A stretch of DNA of 64,000 bases from Reticulitermes speratus (lineage: Eukaryota > Arthropoda > Insecta > Blattodea > Rhinotermitidae), in contig JAJKFL010000006.1 in NCBI GenBank assembly GCA_021186555.1, positions 46,758,138 through 46,822,137 of the forward strand, given 5' to 3'. The notes under the pieces are model-generated. The model saw only the letters and a list, made by a program, of their open reading frames with translations. It was not told the origin of the DNA and did not search any database. The translations under genes and the position numbers were made by a program. Below, in pieces: positions 34,547 through 46,714 of this stretch; positions within the stretch are counted from its first letter, which is position 1; the number at the start of each line of letters is the position of its first letter.

Positions 34547-34722
34547 GACGCCATGTTGATTGGTAATTTGTTACTGGTTTCGCATGAGTTCGCTACCTAC
34601 ATCTTCATGGTAGTAGTAGAATTGTTCTTCACCACTTCAATGGTAGCCATATAATTCTCCGACTACCATGAAGGTGGAAGCATCAAGGTCATGAGGAACA
34701 GATTACCAATTAACACGGCGTC
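34547..34722. mobile_element. Foldback / MITE-like element
   Basis: Terminal arms of 26 nt, GACGCCATGTTGATTGG... (34547-34572) and ...CCAATTAACACGGCGTC (34697-34722), are inverted repeats with two mismatches. Inner arms TCTTCATGGTAGT (34602-34614) and ACTACCATGAAGG (34664-34676) also pair. Fragments continue to 34860 and include TGTCGAAACGTCAG at 34829. No duplication is identified. Confidence 0.6.
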
Positions 34723-34964
34723 CTTTTCCATCTTCGGAGCTACTACGAAAATGAAAACTGGAACTCCTCCGATAACAGATTACCAGTCATTACGCCACAT
34801 CCCAGAAGACTGTAATCTTGATCAACAACGCTGTCGAAACGTCAGATTATCATCTAGCAGATCTCCAGATTTGGTGAGTAGAACAAACAATGAATATCCA
34901 TGAGGACAATGTTGGGGGGGGGAGGGGGTACTTTTTGGATTGAAAACTAAGCAAACGTAAATGA

Positions 34965-35044
34965 AATGTTATTGACCACATGGTAATGTTATTGACCACA
35001 TGGTAATGTTATTGCCCACATGGTAATGTTATTGCCCACATGGT
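34965..35044. repeat. 20-bp tandem repeat, exactly 4 copies
   Basis: Unit AATGTTATTGACCACATGGT, twice with GACC and twice with GCCC. It is preceded by a G-run (34912-34928). Confidence 0.93.
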
Positions 35045-35269
35045 AATGCTCACTGCTATTGCCTGCGTGCTGCTATTAGTAGCAACTTCAGAGGCTCCTC
35101 TATAAGCTAAACATACGTCAATATGTAAGAGCCCGATCGCAATATTGTGGCACTGCGCACAGAACCGATTTTTTTTCTGTGCCTGAACCTGGACTCCGTC
35201 GCGACAGGTAATGGAGGAGCTTGGGGTTCGTTACAGGCAGTTACAGAGGGTACATCGTTATGTGGTTTC
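35045..35269. other. Short unique spacer
   Basis: No recognised feature. A run of T lies at 35169-35176. Confidence 0.4.
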
Positions 35270-35495
35270 CAGGGGTATCGCTAGGGGGGGGCGAGTATTT
35301 CGGCAGTCTCTGGCGGCAAAATGAATGTTTGAAATAAAAAAAATTTATTTCCTGTGTTCAGAAGATTTTAATGTATTGAGCGAAAAGAAATAAATTTCAA
35401 TAAATAATTGTTAATTTGTAAAGTTCGTAATTTCTGTTGAGGGCTGCCATTGTGATTACTCGCCCCGGGCGCCAAAATACCTCGCTACGCCACTG
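35270..35495. mobile_element. hAT-type MITE
   Basis: The 226-bp element begins CAGGGGTATCGCTAGGGGGG. It ends ...CCTCGCTACGCCACTG, whose reverse complement is CAGTGGCGTAGCGAGG. Such CAG.GGCGTAGC termini are typical of hAT-derived non-autonomous elements. The 8-bp flanks GTGGTTTC (35262-35269) and GTGTTTGC (35496-35503) agree at 6 of 8 bases, as expected of a decayed hAT duplication. The interior is AT-rich and non-coding. Confidence 0.75.
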
Positions 35496-35532
35496 GTGTT
35501 TGCATGCTGTTGACGGAATAAAAACACTGTGC

Positions 35533-36078
35533 TAGAACGTTGTGCTGCGCTACTGACGTACTGTGGGCTGCGCGCGCACCCAGTGCCACAACACTGCTTC
35601 ATAGAACGTTGTGCTGCGCTATGTGAGAGCTACTGACGTACTGTGGGCTGCGCGCGCACCCAGTGCCACAACACTGCTTCATAGAACGTTGTGCTGCGCT
35701 ATGTGAGAGCTACTGACGTACTGTGGGCTGCGCGCGCACCCAGTGCCACAACACTGCTTCATAGAACGTTGTGCTGCGCTATGTGAGAGCTACTGACGTA
35801 CTGTGGGCTGCGCGCGCACCCAGTGCCACAACACTGCTTCATAGAACGTTGTGCTGCGCTATGTGAGAGCTACTGTCGTACTGTGGGCTGCGCGCGCACC
35901 CAGTGCCACAACACTGCTTCATAGAACGTTGTGCTGCGCTATGTGAGAGCTACTGACGTACTGTGGGCTGCGCGCGCACCCAGTGCCACAACACTGCTTC
36001 ATAGAACGTTGTGCTGCGCTATGTGAGAGCTACTGTCGTACTGTGGGCTGCGCGCGCACCCAGTGCCACAACACTGCG
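35533..36078. repeat. 80-bp tandem array, ~7 copies
   Basis: The unit is 80 bp (CGTTGTGCTGCGCTATGTGA, GAGCTACTGACGTACTGTGG, GCTGCGCGCGCACCCAGTGC, CACAACACTGCTTCATAGAA). ATAGAACGTT recurs at 35601, 35681 and 35761. The first copy lacks CTATGTGAGAG. GCGCGCGC is a potential Z-DNA stretch. Confidence 0.93.
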
Positions 36079-36449
36079 GTCCGACTATACATGTGCGGAC
36101 TGTCTGCTACCGTTTTGCTTTTGAGGTTTTTGGTATGACAGAACGACTTGTTACAATTTATGTATCAGAATATTATGCTGACGTTATTTGTATAGCGCCG
36201 TGATGACGTCATTAAAGGCATCAAGATCATTATAATCGGAGATACAAGGATTTGACCAAAGAATGTGTAAAATTAGCCTTTGAAAAAAGTGACTGGTAAT
36301 ATCGAACACTCCCCGACATGACCTGCCACCTCACGTCTGCAATCTCAATCACCGTCACACAAAACCTATCAGCGCTAGCAGTGTGACTCGGTGCATCTGA
36401 CGGTTACAGAGAAATTTATTGGAACGCGGCATACTGAAACGTCACACTG
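36079..36449. other. Unique stretch, no gene seen
   Basis: No coding or RNA feature recognised. The dispersed repeat that follows may begin here. Confidence 0.4.
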
Positions 36450-36945
36450 TAACAAGACAGGCAATGTACTATGACGTAACATTGAGTCGCGTTCGCGTAA
36501 CCGTTGTTGCCGTGGATAAAGCAATAAGTATTACATATTCTGAGTGTGTATCTGTAGCCTTAGTTATCCAGCATGCAGAGCGCATGCGCCGTATTATATT
36601 GTCATCTGTGGCCTGTCTGGCTGTACCGTATTTTTCCACATTATCTCATAAACGGCACGATTTTCGGAAAAATGTTATTGAACATAAAATGTGTGTTTTG
36701 GTTTTCTCTACAACTTTTGTCTGAAACATTTCTCATTCTAAGAAGAACTCAGCGAGATATTATCATAAATGTACGTAGGTCTTCATGTAAAGTACCGTTA
36801 TTGTTGTCAGATTTTAATGAAACCAGAACTTCCTCAACACATTTTAGAACAATCATATCAAATTTCATGAAAATCCGTCCAGTGGGGGCTGAGGTGTTCC
36901 ATGCGGATAGGAAACAGGAAGACAGAAGTTTCTGGGCCCAGTGGT
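36450..36945 (+). mobile_element. Dispersed repeat with conserved peptide-like frames
   Basis: The overlapping plus-strand frames read [56 protein letters not shown] and FMKIRPVGAEVFHADRK. I recognise this series of blocks as a repeat common in many arthropod assemblies, not as a host protein. Because it reads across two frames it is more likely conserved as DNA. It abuts or overlaps the 3' end of the RT pseudogene on the minus strand near 36935. Ends are not defined and the class is unknown to me. Confidence 0.55.
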
Positions 36946-39115
36946 AACACGGACGCCTTAAACTGTCTTCATAAACGTAGCTTTTATTTGTTAGGGTTGT
37001 TTCCAAATATTGCAACTTTGTCACAATTTCAAAGCATTCATTTCCTTTAGTTCTTGATTTAATCCGGTATTTAGTTGCTGCCTTCTTGCTATTCATTTCC
37101 TGTTTTTATTTCGTGACTCAGCCCTGCATTCTGTTCACAACACGTGACTACACTTAGCTGTCTCACCATTTACTTCTAGACCAATCTGCTTAATAGCGCC
37201 TAACAAAGATTCTGTTTTCCTTTACAGTGTAGATACTTTCACCATCAAACTCGCACCATCATCACAGACCGCAAGCTGATGTGTCCCATTAACTTTCAGT
37301 CCCCATTGGTCCACTGGGATTTCAATAATGGTGTATTGTAAGGCAGAGCTAATAGCATGTGAATTAAAACATCTCCTTGTTTCTGGCCATTCTTAATAGG
37401 AAATGTGTCAGACTTATGTTTGTCTGCTCAGACTGTACTATACGGTTTGTTCACATTTTTATTAACCTTACTAGTTTTATAGGCATATCGAGCTGTATGA
37501 CAATATTACACAAGACCTCCCTCCTAACTGAATTATAGGCGTTCTTGAAGTCTATAAATAGCTGATGCACTGCCTCATTGTATTGCCATTTTTTCTCAAG
37601 TACTTCACAAACGCACAATATACGATCAGCAGTCGAACTGTTACGTCTAAATACACAATATACGATCAGCAGTCGAACTATTACGTCTAAATACACAATA
37701 TACGATCAGCAGTCGACCTGTTACGTCTAAATGCACAATATACGATCAGCAGTCGAACTGTTACGTCTAAATGCACAATATACGATCAGCAGTCGACCTG
37801 TTACGTCTAAATGCACAATATACGATCAGCAGTCGACCTGTTACGTCTAAATGCTCAATATACGATCAGCAGTCGACCTGTTACGTCTAAATGCTCAATA
37901 TACGATCAGCAGTCGACCTGTTACGTCTAAATGCACAATATACGATCAGCAGTCGTACTGTTACGTCTAAATGCACAATATACGATCAGCAGTCGACCTG
38001 TTACGTCTAAATGCTCAATATACGATCAGCAGTCGACCTGTTACGTCTAAATGCACAATATACGATCAGCAGTCGTACTGTTACGTCTAAATGCACAATA
38101 TACGATCAGCAGTCGACCTGTTACGTCTAAATGCACAATATACGATCAGCAGTCGTACTGTTACGTCTAAATGCTCAATATACGATCAGCAGTCGAACTG
38201 TTACGTCTAAATGCACAATATACGATCAGCAGTCGAACTGTTACGTCTAAATGCACAATATACGATCAGCAGTCGAACTGTTACGTCTAAATGCACAATA
38301 TACGATCTGCAGTCGAACTGTTAAGTCTAAATGCACAATATACGATCAGCAGTCGAACTGTTACGTCTAAATGCACAATATACGATCAGCAGTCGAACTG
38401 TTACGTCTAAATGCACAATATACGATCAGCAGTCGAACTGTTACGTCTAAATGCACAATATACGATCAGCAGTCGAACTGTTACGTCTAAATGCACAATA
38501 TACGATCAGCAGTCGACCTATTACGTCTAAATGCACAATATACGATCAGCAGTCGACCTGTTACGTCTAAATGCACAATATACGATCAGCAGTCGACCTG
38601 TTACGTCTAAATGCACAATATACGATCAGCAGTCTACCTGTTACGTCTAAATGCACAATATACGATCAGCAGTCGACCTGTTACGTCTAAATGCACAATA
38701 TACGATCAGCAGTCGACCTGTTACGTCTAAATACACAATATACGATCAGCAGTCGACCTGTTACGTCTAAATACACAATATACGATCAGCAGTCGACCTG
38801 TTACGTCTAAATACACAATATACGATCAGCAGTCGACCTGTTACGTCTAAATACACAATATACGATCAGCAGTCGACCTGTTACGTCTAAATCCACACTG
38901 ATGCTCCCCAACAATTTCCTCTACATATGCAGTTAACCTTGACAGAAGGATGTTGGATAGAATTTTGTATGCGGTTGACAAAAGTGATATGCGTCGATAA
39001 TTACTGCAATCTGTTTTATCGCCCTTCTTATAAATAGGCACAACGATTGACTGCTTCCACTGCTGAGGCAATTCCTCTTTATTACAAATAAAATTAGTAA
39101 TTTTTTAAGAGACTG
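36930..39115 (-). pseudogene. LINE reverse transcriptase pseudogene split by a second 40-bp array
   Basis: Reading down the minus strand from 39096: FICNKEELPQQWKQSIVVP, then IYKKGDKTDCSNYRRISLL, NILLSRLTAYVEEIVGEHQC and GFRRNRSTADRILCI. These are the RT blocks around motifs 1-3. The 40-bp array follows (38893-37613). Then EVLEKKWQYNEAVHQLFIDF and KNAYNSVRREVL (37640-37520) carry motif A, with FIDFKNAYNS for the usual FxDFxKAYDS. Then come IKLVRLIKM and a degraded stretch including THFPIKNGQKQGD (near 37390), and finally LQYLETTLTNKS (near 37000). Motif C (YADD) is not recognisable. Stops and frame changes after 37450, plus the array, make it non-functional. It belongs to the same LINE-like family as 13878-15233. 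Confidence 0.88.
37613..38893 (-). repeat. 40-bp minisatellite born inside an RT gene, ~32 copies
   Basis: The unit is 40 bp on the plus strand (TTACGTCTAAATGCACAATA plus TACGATCAGCAGTCGACCTG). On the minus strand it reads RRNSSTADRILCV/I, the RT block just before motif A. Subtypes differ at GAAC/GACC/GTAC and at GCAC/GCTC/ACAC. Almost no indels. As 40 is not a multiple of 3, the frame rotates. Confidence 0.95.
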
Positions 39116-39540
39116 TGTGCTGTAGAAAATAAGACTAAACCGTATGGTAATGAACCGCGTTGTGGGTGGTTACGGGTTCTATTTGTCTGGCTGCTGGCAA
39201 GGTCCTCTGGCGGTCGGTGGTAAATACAGAACTGCAGCTTCCGGTTGTCCAAAGAACAAAGAGATTCTTGACCAGCTCAATCACTAACCACATTGTGTCT
39301 GTGCTGTTACAACTAAAACTTACTGTTGTACACCGAGCCCCTTGTTTTACGCCCTAGTTGTGTTCCTGAAAAAGTGGGTGTAAAGCAAAAAGTCGTAAAT
39401 AAAAAATAGTATGATGGGTAGGAGTTAGCGAAATAGAGCGCAGTCAGCCAAAGGGCGTTAAACCGAAAATGAGAGGGCGTAAATTAGAGGATGCATATTG
39501 GCAAGGGGCGTTAAAGCAAGAAGGCGTAAACAAGGGCTAC
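39116..39540. other. Unique stretch with GGCGTAAA/GGCGTTAAA motif cluster
   Basis: From 39340 to 39530 the words GTGTAAAGC, GGGCGTTAAA, GGGCGTAAA, GGGGCGTTAAAG and GGCGTAAAC recur five times at 25-60 bp spacing. This suggests a decayed repeat. No gene. Confidence 0.4.
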
Positions 39541-39675
39541 GTGTATAGCAAAATAATCGCTGTTTGTTCTGAGATCCACACAAGACACATAAATACACTG
39601 TGTGGGCAGAACGTAGAATTGTTGAATGTTAAACGTGGTGGTACATATAGTAACCATTGGGCTTTAGAGGGTTAA
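39541..39675 (-). mobile_element. 114-bp element, unexpanded truncated copy
   Basis: Reverse copy: half of one 114-bp unit (AAAATAATCGCTGTTTGTTC ... ACATAAATAC), then the full head (ACTGTGTGGGCAGAACG ... GGGCTTTAGAGGG) ending at TTAA (39672-39675). It shows the head linked to the unit without an array. Confidence 0.88.
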
Positions 39676-40406
39676 TATGTAGGGCGAATTCGGGGGGTGA
39701 CTTCAGAACATTCAACGCTTGGGGTAAATCCGTGTCCTTGAAGATGGATAGGGTCAAGACTGCAGCTTCCAAACACATCTGGCATTTGTCTGTGAGATGA
39801 GCAAAACACATGTGCAGGGGTACCAACTGCAGTGCGCTACATGCATTGTCACGTATTTTGTTATACTGGAGTGTCACGGACCAAAATTAGCTTCTGCTTT
39901 AATTTAACAGAATTCACCCCGTTGTGCCCTTTAAACAGTCAACAGAACATCACATCGTCAGTTCAACATAACTATATAGTCTTAGAAAACGCTACATGTT
40001 TCAGTATAAATAATCCATCCAGCTAAATACAGACACAAATTGCAAAGTGCAACTCACAACACCACTTTGTGATCTGTGTGTACGACTGTGTGTGTGATGC
40101 TACGTCACAGTATTAGTGTTACAGTAAAACTGCAATATGCAAAATTAGCGATTATTAGGTAAAACTGAAATTAAAATTGTTTATTATAATTAATTCTAGT
40201 ACATATTCTAGTTGTGTCTTTTTAGTTCAGGAGTGTTGGAGGTCTCAGAAGACAACATAGTGAGATTATGTTGAAGTAAGCTAGAAGAAAGGCAACTAGG
40301 ACAGATATAGAGGCACAAGAAATGTATGGAAGAAAGCTAGGAATGAAAGACACACAGGAAAGAAATGTTTGTACCGTGAGTGTCAACGGGCCTTCCATGC
40401 TAGTAC
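39676..40406. other. Unique AT-rich stretch, no gene seen
   Basis: Short frames at 39629-39877 and 39832-40026 have no recognisable content. Confidence 0.5.
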
Positions 40407-43400
40407 TGTGTGTGTCTATGTACGTATATGTATGTACTGTGTATGTCTATGTACGTATATGTATGTACTGTGTATGTCTATGTACGTATATGTATGTACT
40501 GTGTATGTCTATGTACATATATGTATGTACTGTGTGTGTCTATGTACGTATATGTATGCACTGTGTATGTCTATGTACATATATGTATGTACTGTGTGTG
40601 TCTATGTACGTATATGTATGCACTGTGTATGTCTATGCACATATGTATGCACTGTGTGTGTCTATGTACATATATGTATGTACTGTATGTCTATGTACAT
40701 ATATGTATGTACTGTTATGTCTATGTACATATATGTATGTACGTGTGTGTCTATGTACATATGTATGTACTGTGTATGTCTATGTACGTATATGTATGCA
40801 CTGTGTGTGTCTATGTACATATGTATGTACTGTGTATGTCTATGTACGTATATGTATGTACTGTGTATGTCTATGTACGTATATGTATGTACTGTGTATG
40901 TCTATGTACATATGTATGTACTGTGTGTGTCTATGTACGTATGTATGACTGTGTATGTCTATGTACAATATGTATGCACTGTGTGTTAGTCTATGTACGT
41001 AATATGTATGACTGTGTATGTCTAATGTACATAATGTATGCACTGTGTTGTCTATGTACATAATGTATGTACTGTGTATGTCTATGTACGTATATGTATG
41101 ACTGTGTATGTCTATGTACATATATATGCACTGTGTTGTCTATGTACGATATGTATGACTGTGTAGTCTATGTACATATGTATGACTGTGTATGTCTATG
41201 TACATATAGTATGTACTGTGTATGTCTATGTACGTATATGTATGTACTGTGTATGTCTATGTACATATATGTATGCACTGTGTTGTCTATGTACGATTAT
41301 GTACTGTGTATGTTTTTCAATGTACTGTATAGTAATGTACTGTGTTAATGTGCACTTTTGTTTGTTAGATGTCTTAGAATATGTATGACTTGTATGTCTA
41401 TGTACTATGTATGTACTGTGTATGTCTATGTACATATATGCACTGTGTGTGTCTATGTACGTATATGTATGCACTGTGTAAGTCTATGTACATATGTATG
41501 TACTGTGTATGTCTATGTACAATATGTATGACTGTGATGTCTATGTACGTATATGTATGACTGTGTATGTCTATGTACATATGTATGCACTGTGTGTGTC
41601 TATGTACGTATATGTATGCACTGTGTATGTCTATGTACATATGTATGACTGTGTTGTCTATGTACATAATGTATGTACTGTGTTGTCTATGTACGTATAT
41701 GTATGTACTGTGTATGTCTATGTACATATATGTATGACTGTGTAGTGTCTATGTACATATGTATGACTGTGTATGTCTATGTACATATGTATGCACTGTG
41801 TTGTCTATGTACTAATGTATGTACTGTGTATGTCTATGTACGTATATGTATGTACTGTGTATGTCTATGTACATATGTATGACTGTGTATGTCTATGTAC
41901 GTATATGTATGACTGTGTATGTCTATGTACTATGTATGCACTGTGTGTGTCTATGTACATATATGTATGTACTGTGTATGTCTATGTACTATATGTATGC
42001 ACTGTGTATGTCTATGTACATATGTATGACTGTGTGTCTATGTACGTATATGTATGTACTGTGATGTCTATGTACATAATGTATGCACATGTGATGTATG
42101 TCTATGTACATATATGTATGTACTGTGTGTTATGTACGTATATGTATGCACTGTGTATGTCTATGTACATATGTATGACTGTGTTGTCTATGTACTATAT
42201 GTATGCACTGTGTTGTCTATGTACTAATGTATGCACTGTGTTGTCATGTACATATGTATGACTGTGTGTCTATGTACGATAGAGACGGTTATGCTATGTA
42301 CTATAGTATGACGTGTTGTCTATGTACAAATGTACTGTGTAGTCTATGTACATATGTATGACGTGTTGTCTAGTACAAGTATGACTGTGATGTCTATGTA
42401 CTATTAACTGTGTTGTCTATGTACAATGTATGACTGTGTGCATGTACATATGTATGTACTGTGTATGTCATGTACTAGTATGACTGTGTTGTCTATGTAC
42501 ATAATGTATGTACTGTGTTGTCTATGTACTATATGTATGACTGTGTATGTCTATGTACATAGTATGACTGTTTGTCTATGTACGTATATTAGACTGTGAG
42601 TCTATTACAATGTATGACTGTGTGTCATGTACATATGTATGACGTGTTGTCTAGTACATATGTATGACTGTGTATTCTATGACATATTATGCACTGTGTG
42701 TGTCTAGTACGTATATGTAGACTGTGTATGCTATGTACAATTATACTGTGTAGTCTAGTACTAATGTATGTACTGTGTATGCAGTTAATATTATACACTG
42801 TGTATGTCTATGTACATATATGACTGTGTAGTCTATGTACATATGTATGTACAGTGTAGTCTATGTACATATGTATGACTGTGTGTGTCAGTACGTATAT
42901 GTATGACTGTGTATGTCTATGTACTATTATGACTGTTGTCTAGTACTAATGTATGTACGTGTATTCATGTACATATTATCACTGTGTGTCTATGTACTAT
43001 ATAGACTGTTTGTCATGTACTAATGTATGTACGTGTATGTCTATGTACATATGTATCTGTGTTGTCTAGTACAATGTATGACTGTGTAGTCTAGTACATT
43101 TATGCACTGTGTGTTCTATGTACTAATGTATGTACTGTGTAGTCAGTACATATGTATGACTGGTATGTCTATGTACAATGTATGCACTGTTTGCTAGTAC
43201 GTATATGTATGACTGGTATGTCATGACATATGTATGACTGTGTTGTCTAGTACTAAGTATGTACTGTGTTGTCTAGTACGTATATGTATGACTGTGTATG
43301 TCTATGTACATATGTAGACTGTGTTGTTATGTACGATATGTATGACTGTGTATGTCTATGTACATTGTAGCACTGTGTTGTCTAGTACATATATGTATTA

Positions 43401-45626
43401 CTGTGTGTCTAGTACTATATGTATGACTGTGTATGTCTATGTACATATGTATGACGTGTTGTCTATGTACGTATATGTATGCACGTGTATGTCTATGTAC
43501 ATATGTATGACTGTGTATGTCTATGTACATATATGTATGACTGTTGTCTATGTACTATATGTACTGTGTAGTCTATGTACTATAGTAGCACTGTGTTGTC
43601 TATGTACGTATAGTAGACTGTGTATGTCTATGTACATATGTATGCACTGTGTGTGTCTATGTACATATATGTATGTACTGTGTATGTCTATGTACGTATA
43701 TGTATGTACTGTGTATGTCTATGTACATATATGTATGCACTGTGTGTCTATGTACGTATATGTATGCACTGTGTATGTCTATGTACATATGTATGCACTG
43801 TGTGTGTCTATGTACATATATGTATGTACTGTGTATGTCTATGTACGTATATGTATGTACTGTGTATGTCTATGTACATAATGTATGCACTGTGTGTGTC
43901 TATGTACGTATATGTATGCACTGTGTATGTCTATGTACATATGTATGCACTGTGTGTGTCTATGTACATATATGTATGTACTGTGTATGTCTATGTACGT
44001 ATATGTATGTACTGTGTATGTCTATGTACATATATGTATGCACTGTGTATGTCTATGTACGTATATGTATGTACTGTGTATGTCTATGTACATATATGTA
44101 TGCACTGTGTATGTCTATGTACATATATGTATGCACTGTGTATGTCTATGTACATATGTATGCACTGTGTGTGTCTATGTACGTATATGTATGTACTGTG
44201 TATGTCTATGTACATATGTATGCACTGTGTGTGTCTATGTACGTATATGTATGCACTGTGTATGTCTATGTACATATGTATGCACTGTGTGTGTCTATGT
44301 ACATATGTATGCACTGTGTGTGTCTATGTACGTATATGTATGTAACTGTGTATGTCTATGTACATATGTATGCACTGTGTGTGTCTAATGTACGTATATG
44401 TATGCACTGTGTATGTCTATGTACATATGTATGCACTGTGTGTGTCTATGTACATATATGTATGTACTGTGTATGTCTATGTACGTATATGTATGTACTG
44501 TGTATGTCTATGTACATATGTATGCACTGTGTGATGTCTATGTACATATGTATGCACTGTGTGTGTCTATGTACATATATGTATGTACTGTGTATGTCTA
44601 TGTACGTATATGTATGTACTGTGTATGTCTATGTACAATATGTATGTACTGTGTATGTCTATGTACATATGTATGCACTGTGTGTGTCTATGTACATATG
44701 TATGCACTGTGTGTGTCTATGTACATATATGTATGACTAGTGTATGTCTATGTACATATATGTATGTACTGATGTATGTCTATGTACGTATATGTATGTA
44801 CTGTGTATGTCTATGTACGTATATGTATGTACTGTGTGTGTCTATGTACGTATATGTATGCACTGTGTATGTCTATGTACATATATGTATGCACTGTGTA
44901 TGTCTATGTACATATATGTATGCACTGTGTATGTCTATGTACATATGTATGCACTGTGTGTGTCTATGTACGTATATGTATGTACTGTGTATGTCTATGT
45001 ACATATGTATGCACTGTTGTGTCTATGTACGTATATGTATGTACTGTGTATGTCTATGTACATATGTATGCACTGTGTTGTCTATGTACATATGTATGCA
45101 CTGTGTATGTCTATGTACGTATATGTATGTACTGTGTATGTCTATGTACATATGTATGCACTGTGTGTTCTATGTACGTATATGTATGCACTGTGTATGT
45201 CTATGTACATATGTATGCACTGTGTGTGTCTATGTACATATATGTATGTAACTAGTGTAATGTCTATGTACGTATATGTATGTACTGTGTATGTCTATGT
45301 ACATATGTATGCACTGTGTGTCTATGTACATATGTATGCACTGTGTTGTCTATGTACATATATGTATGTACTGTGTATGTCTATGTACGTATATGTATGT
45401 ACTGTAGTATGTCTATGTACATATTGTATGTACTGTGTATGTCTATGTACATATATGTATGTACTGTGTAGTGTCTATGTACTATATGTATGTACTGTGT
45501 GTGTCTATGTACATATATGTATGTACTAGTGTATGTAGTATGTACATATATGTATGTACTGTGTATGTCTATGTACGTATATGTATGTACTGTGTATGTC
45601 TATGTACATATATGTATGCACTGTGC
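40407..45626. repeat. 29-31 bp minisatellite, 5.2 kb, largest array in the window
   Basis: The unit is about 31 bp (GTACTGTGTATGTCTATGTA plus CGTATATGTAT). Common variants are CATATATG, CATATG (29 bp), GCACTG and GTGTGTGTC. The flanks (40407-40900 and 43620-45200) are regular, and a pattern of about 152 bp (five units) is visible at 43635, 43786 and 43938. The centre (about 41000-43600) is full of single-base losses. A short non-unit insert lies at 41307-41390. Repeat-driven frames of up to 363 codons (YVYVCTVYVYV-like) on the plus strand are artefacts. Confidence 0.93.
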
Positions 45627-46097
45627 TTGTGTTCTCACCATCTCCGACGCCAAACACAACTCGACACATTTTTGCACACTCGCTGCAAACTAAAGCGGTA
45701 ACAAAACACTGCCACAAATGAAGTACGTATTTTTTGCAGCATGTCTGACACTCACGGGCCCAGCATATATCCGACATTCTGCCTCACACGCATCCAACAC
45801 TGGAATGTCCGCGTAACAGTGGCGCAACTGACCGTATTAAGTTAGTGATGACGTCACAGTGTCTTAATTGGTTGTTCCGCGAACCAGTTTATTCCGTCTT
45901 GCTCGTCAAGTGGTGTTTATGTGCGACATTGCTCCCCCCAAGACAAATGACGGCAATTTCAAGTTCCCTCTGTAGATCGCTGATCCCAGTTCATGTTCGC
46001 GGAAGCCTGTGAGATCCGTGAAAGGTTTACAAGGCGTTCTTTCCTGGTTGTTTTCACGCTTCAGCTCGTAAGCAACTGCTTGCAGAAGCGTGTTTGA
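45627..46097. other. Unique stretch, no gene seen
   Basis: No recognised coding region outside the LINE remnant that begins at 46098. Confidence 0.5.
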
Positions 46098-46268
46098 GAA
46101 GCTGCCTGCGCTCCATCTGCTCTTGACCTCTACACGAATGCTGTTGTGACATTTCAGTGTCATTACCAAATATTTGAGCTTTGCCACGTTTTGTAAGGCT
46201 TTGTGTTACGTTTTGTTGTGACTGTACTTCGTTATGTTAACTTCTAAAGCCAATTTCTGTAGCATCGC
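46098..46268 (-). pseudogene. LINE RT C-terminal fragment
   Basis: On the minus strand, starting at 46267, DATEIG is followed after a one-base insertion by LEVNI. A little further on comes AKLKYLVMTLKCHNSI, then RVEVKSRWSAGS. This is the same order as the conserved EIGLEVN ... AKFKYLGTTLTNQNSI ... EVKSRLNSGN blocks found downstream of YADD in the LINE family of 13878-15233. At least one frameshift and missing flanks make it a remnant. A 75-77 bp array starts where the homology begins. Confidence 0.7.
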
Positions 46269-46714
46269 TTTTAATAATATCCTCCTTTTGAGGTACCTCA
46301 TGTGGCCTAGAGGTTTTTCGACGAAGATGACAAAACGGTTCGCTTTTAATAATATCCTCCTTTTTGAGGTACCTCATGTGGCCTAGAGGTTTTTCGACGA
46401 AGATGACAAAACGGGTTCGCTTTTAATAATATCCCCTTTTTGAGGTACCTCATGTGCCTAGAGGTTTTCGACGAAGATGACAAAACGGTTCGCTTTAATA
46501 ATATCCTCCTTTTTGAGGTACCTCATGTGGCCTAGAGGTTTTTCGACGAAGATGACAAAACGGGTTCGCTTTTAATAATATCCTCCTTTTTGAGGTACCT
46601 CATGTGGCCTAGAGGTTTTTCGACGAAGATGACAAAACGGGTTCGCTTTTAATAATATCCTCCTTTTGGAGGTACCTCATGTGGCCTAGAGGTTTTTCGA
46701 CCAAGATGACAAAA
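46266..46714. repeat. 75-77 bp tandem array, 6 copies
   Basis: Unit CGCTTTTAATAATATCCTCC, TTTTTGAGGTACCTCATGTG, GCCTAGAGGTTTTTCGACGA, AGATGACAAAACGGGTT. Starts at 46266 and 46341 show 75 bp; later units gain one T and one G. GAGGTACCTC is a perfect 10-bp palindrome inside each unit. It begins 1-2 bp from the RT fragment. Whether the unit itself is RT-derived is not shown. Confidence 0.9.

Noticed and set aside
36450..36945. Host gene encoding the [13 protein letters not shown] / FMKIRPVGAEVFHADRK peptides
   Set aside because: The blocks lie in two different frames and resemble a widely dispersed repeat; no start, splice or domain structure supports a gene.
40322..45529. Several 150-360 codon frames rich in YVYVCTVYVYV
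   Set aside because: Artefacts of the 29-31 bp array; two or more plus-strand frames are open at the same place.
46266..46714. Claim that the 75-77 bp unit is itself RT coding sequence
   Set aside because: Translations of the unit give only weak, ambiguous resemblance to the region between YADD and EIGLEVN. Only adjacency is kept.
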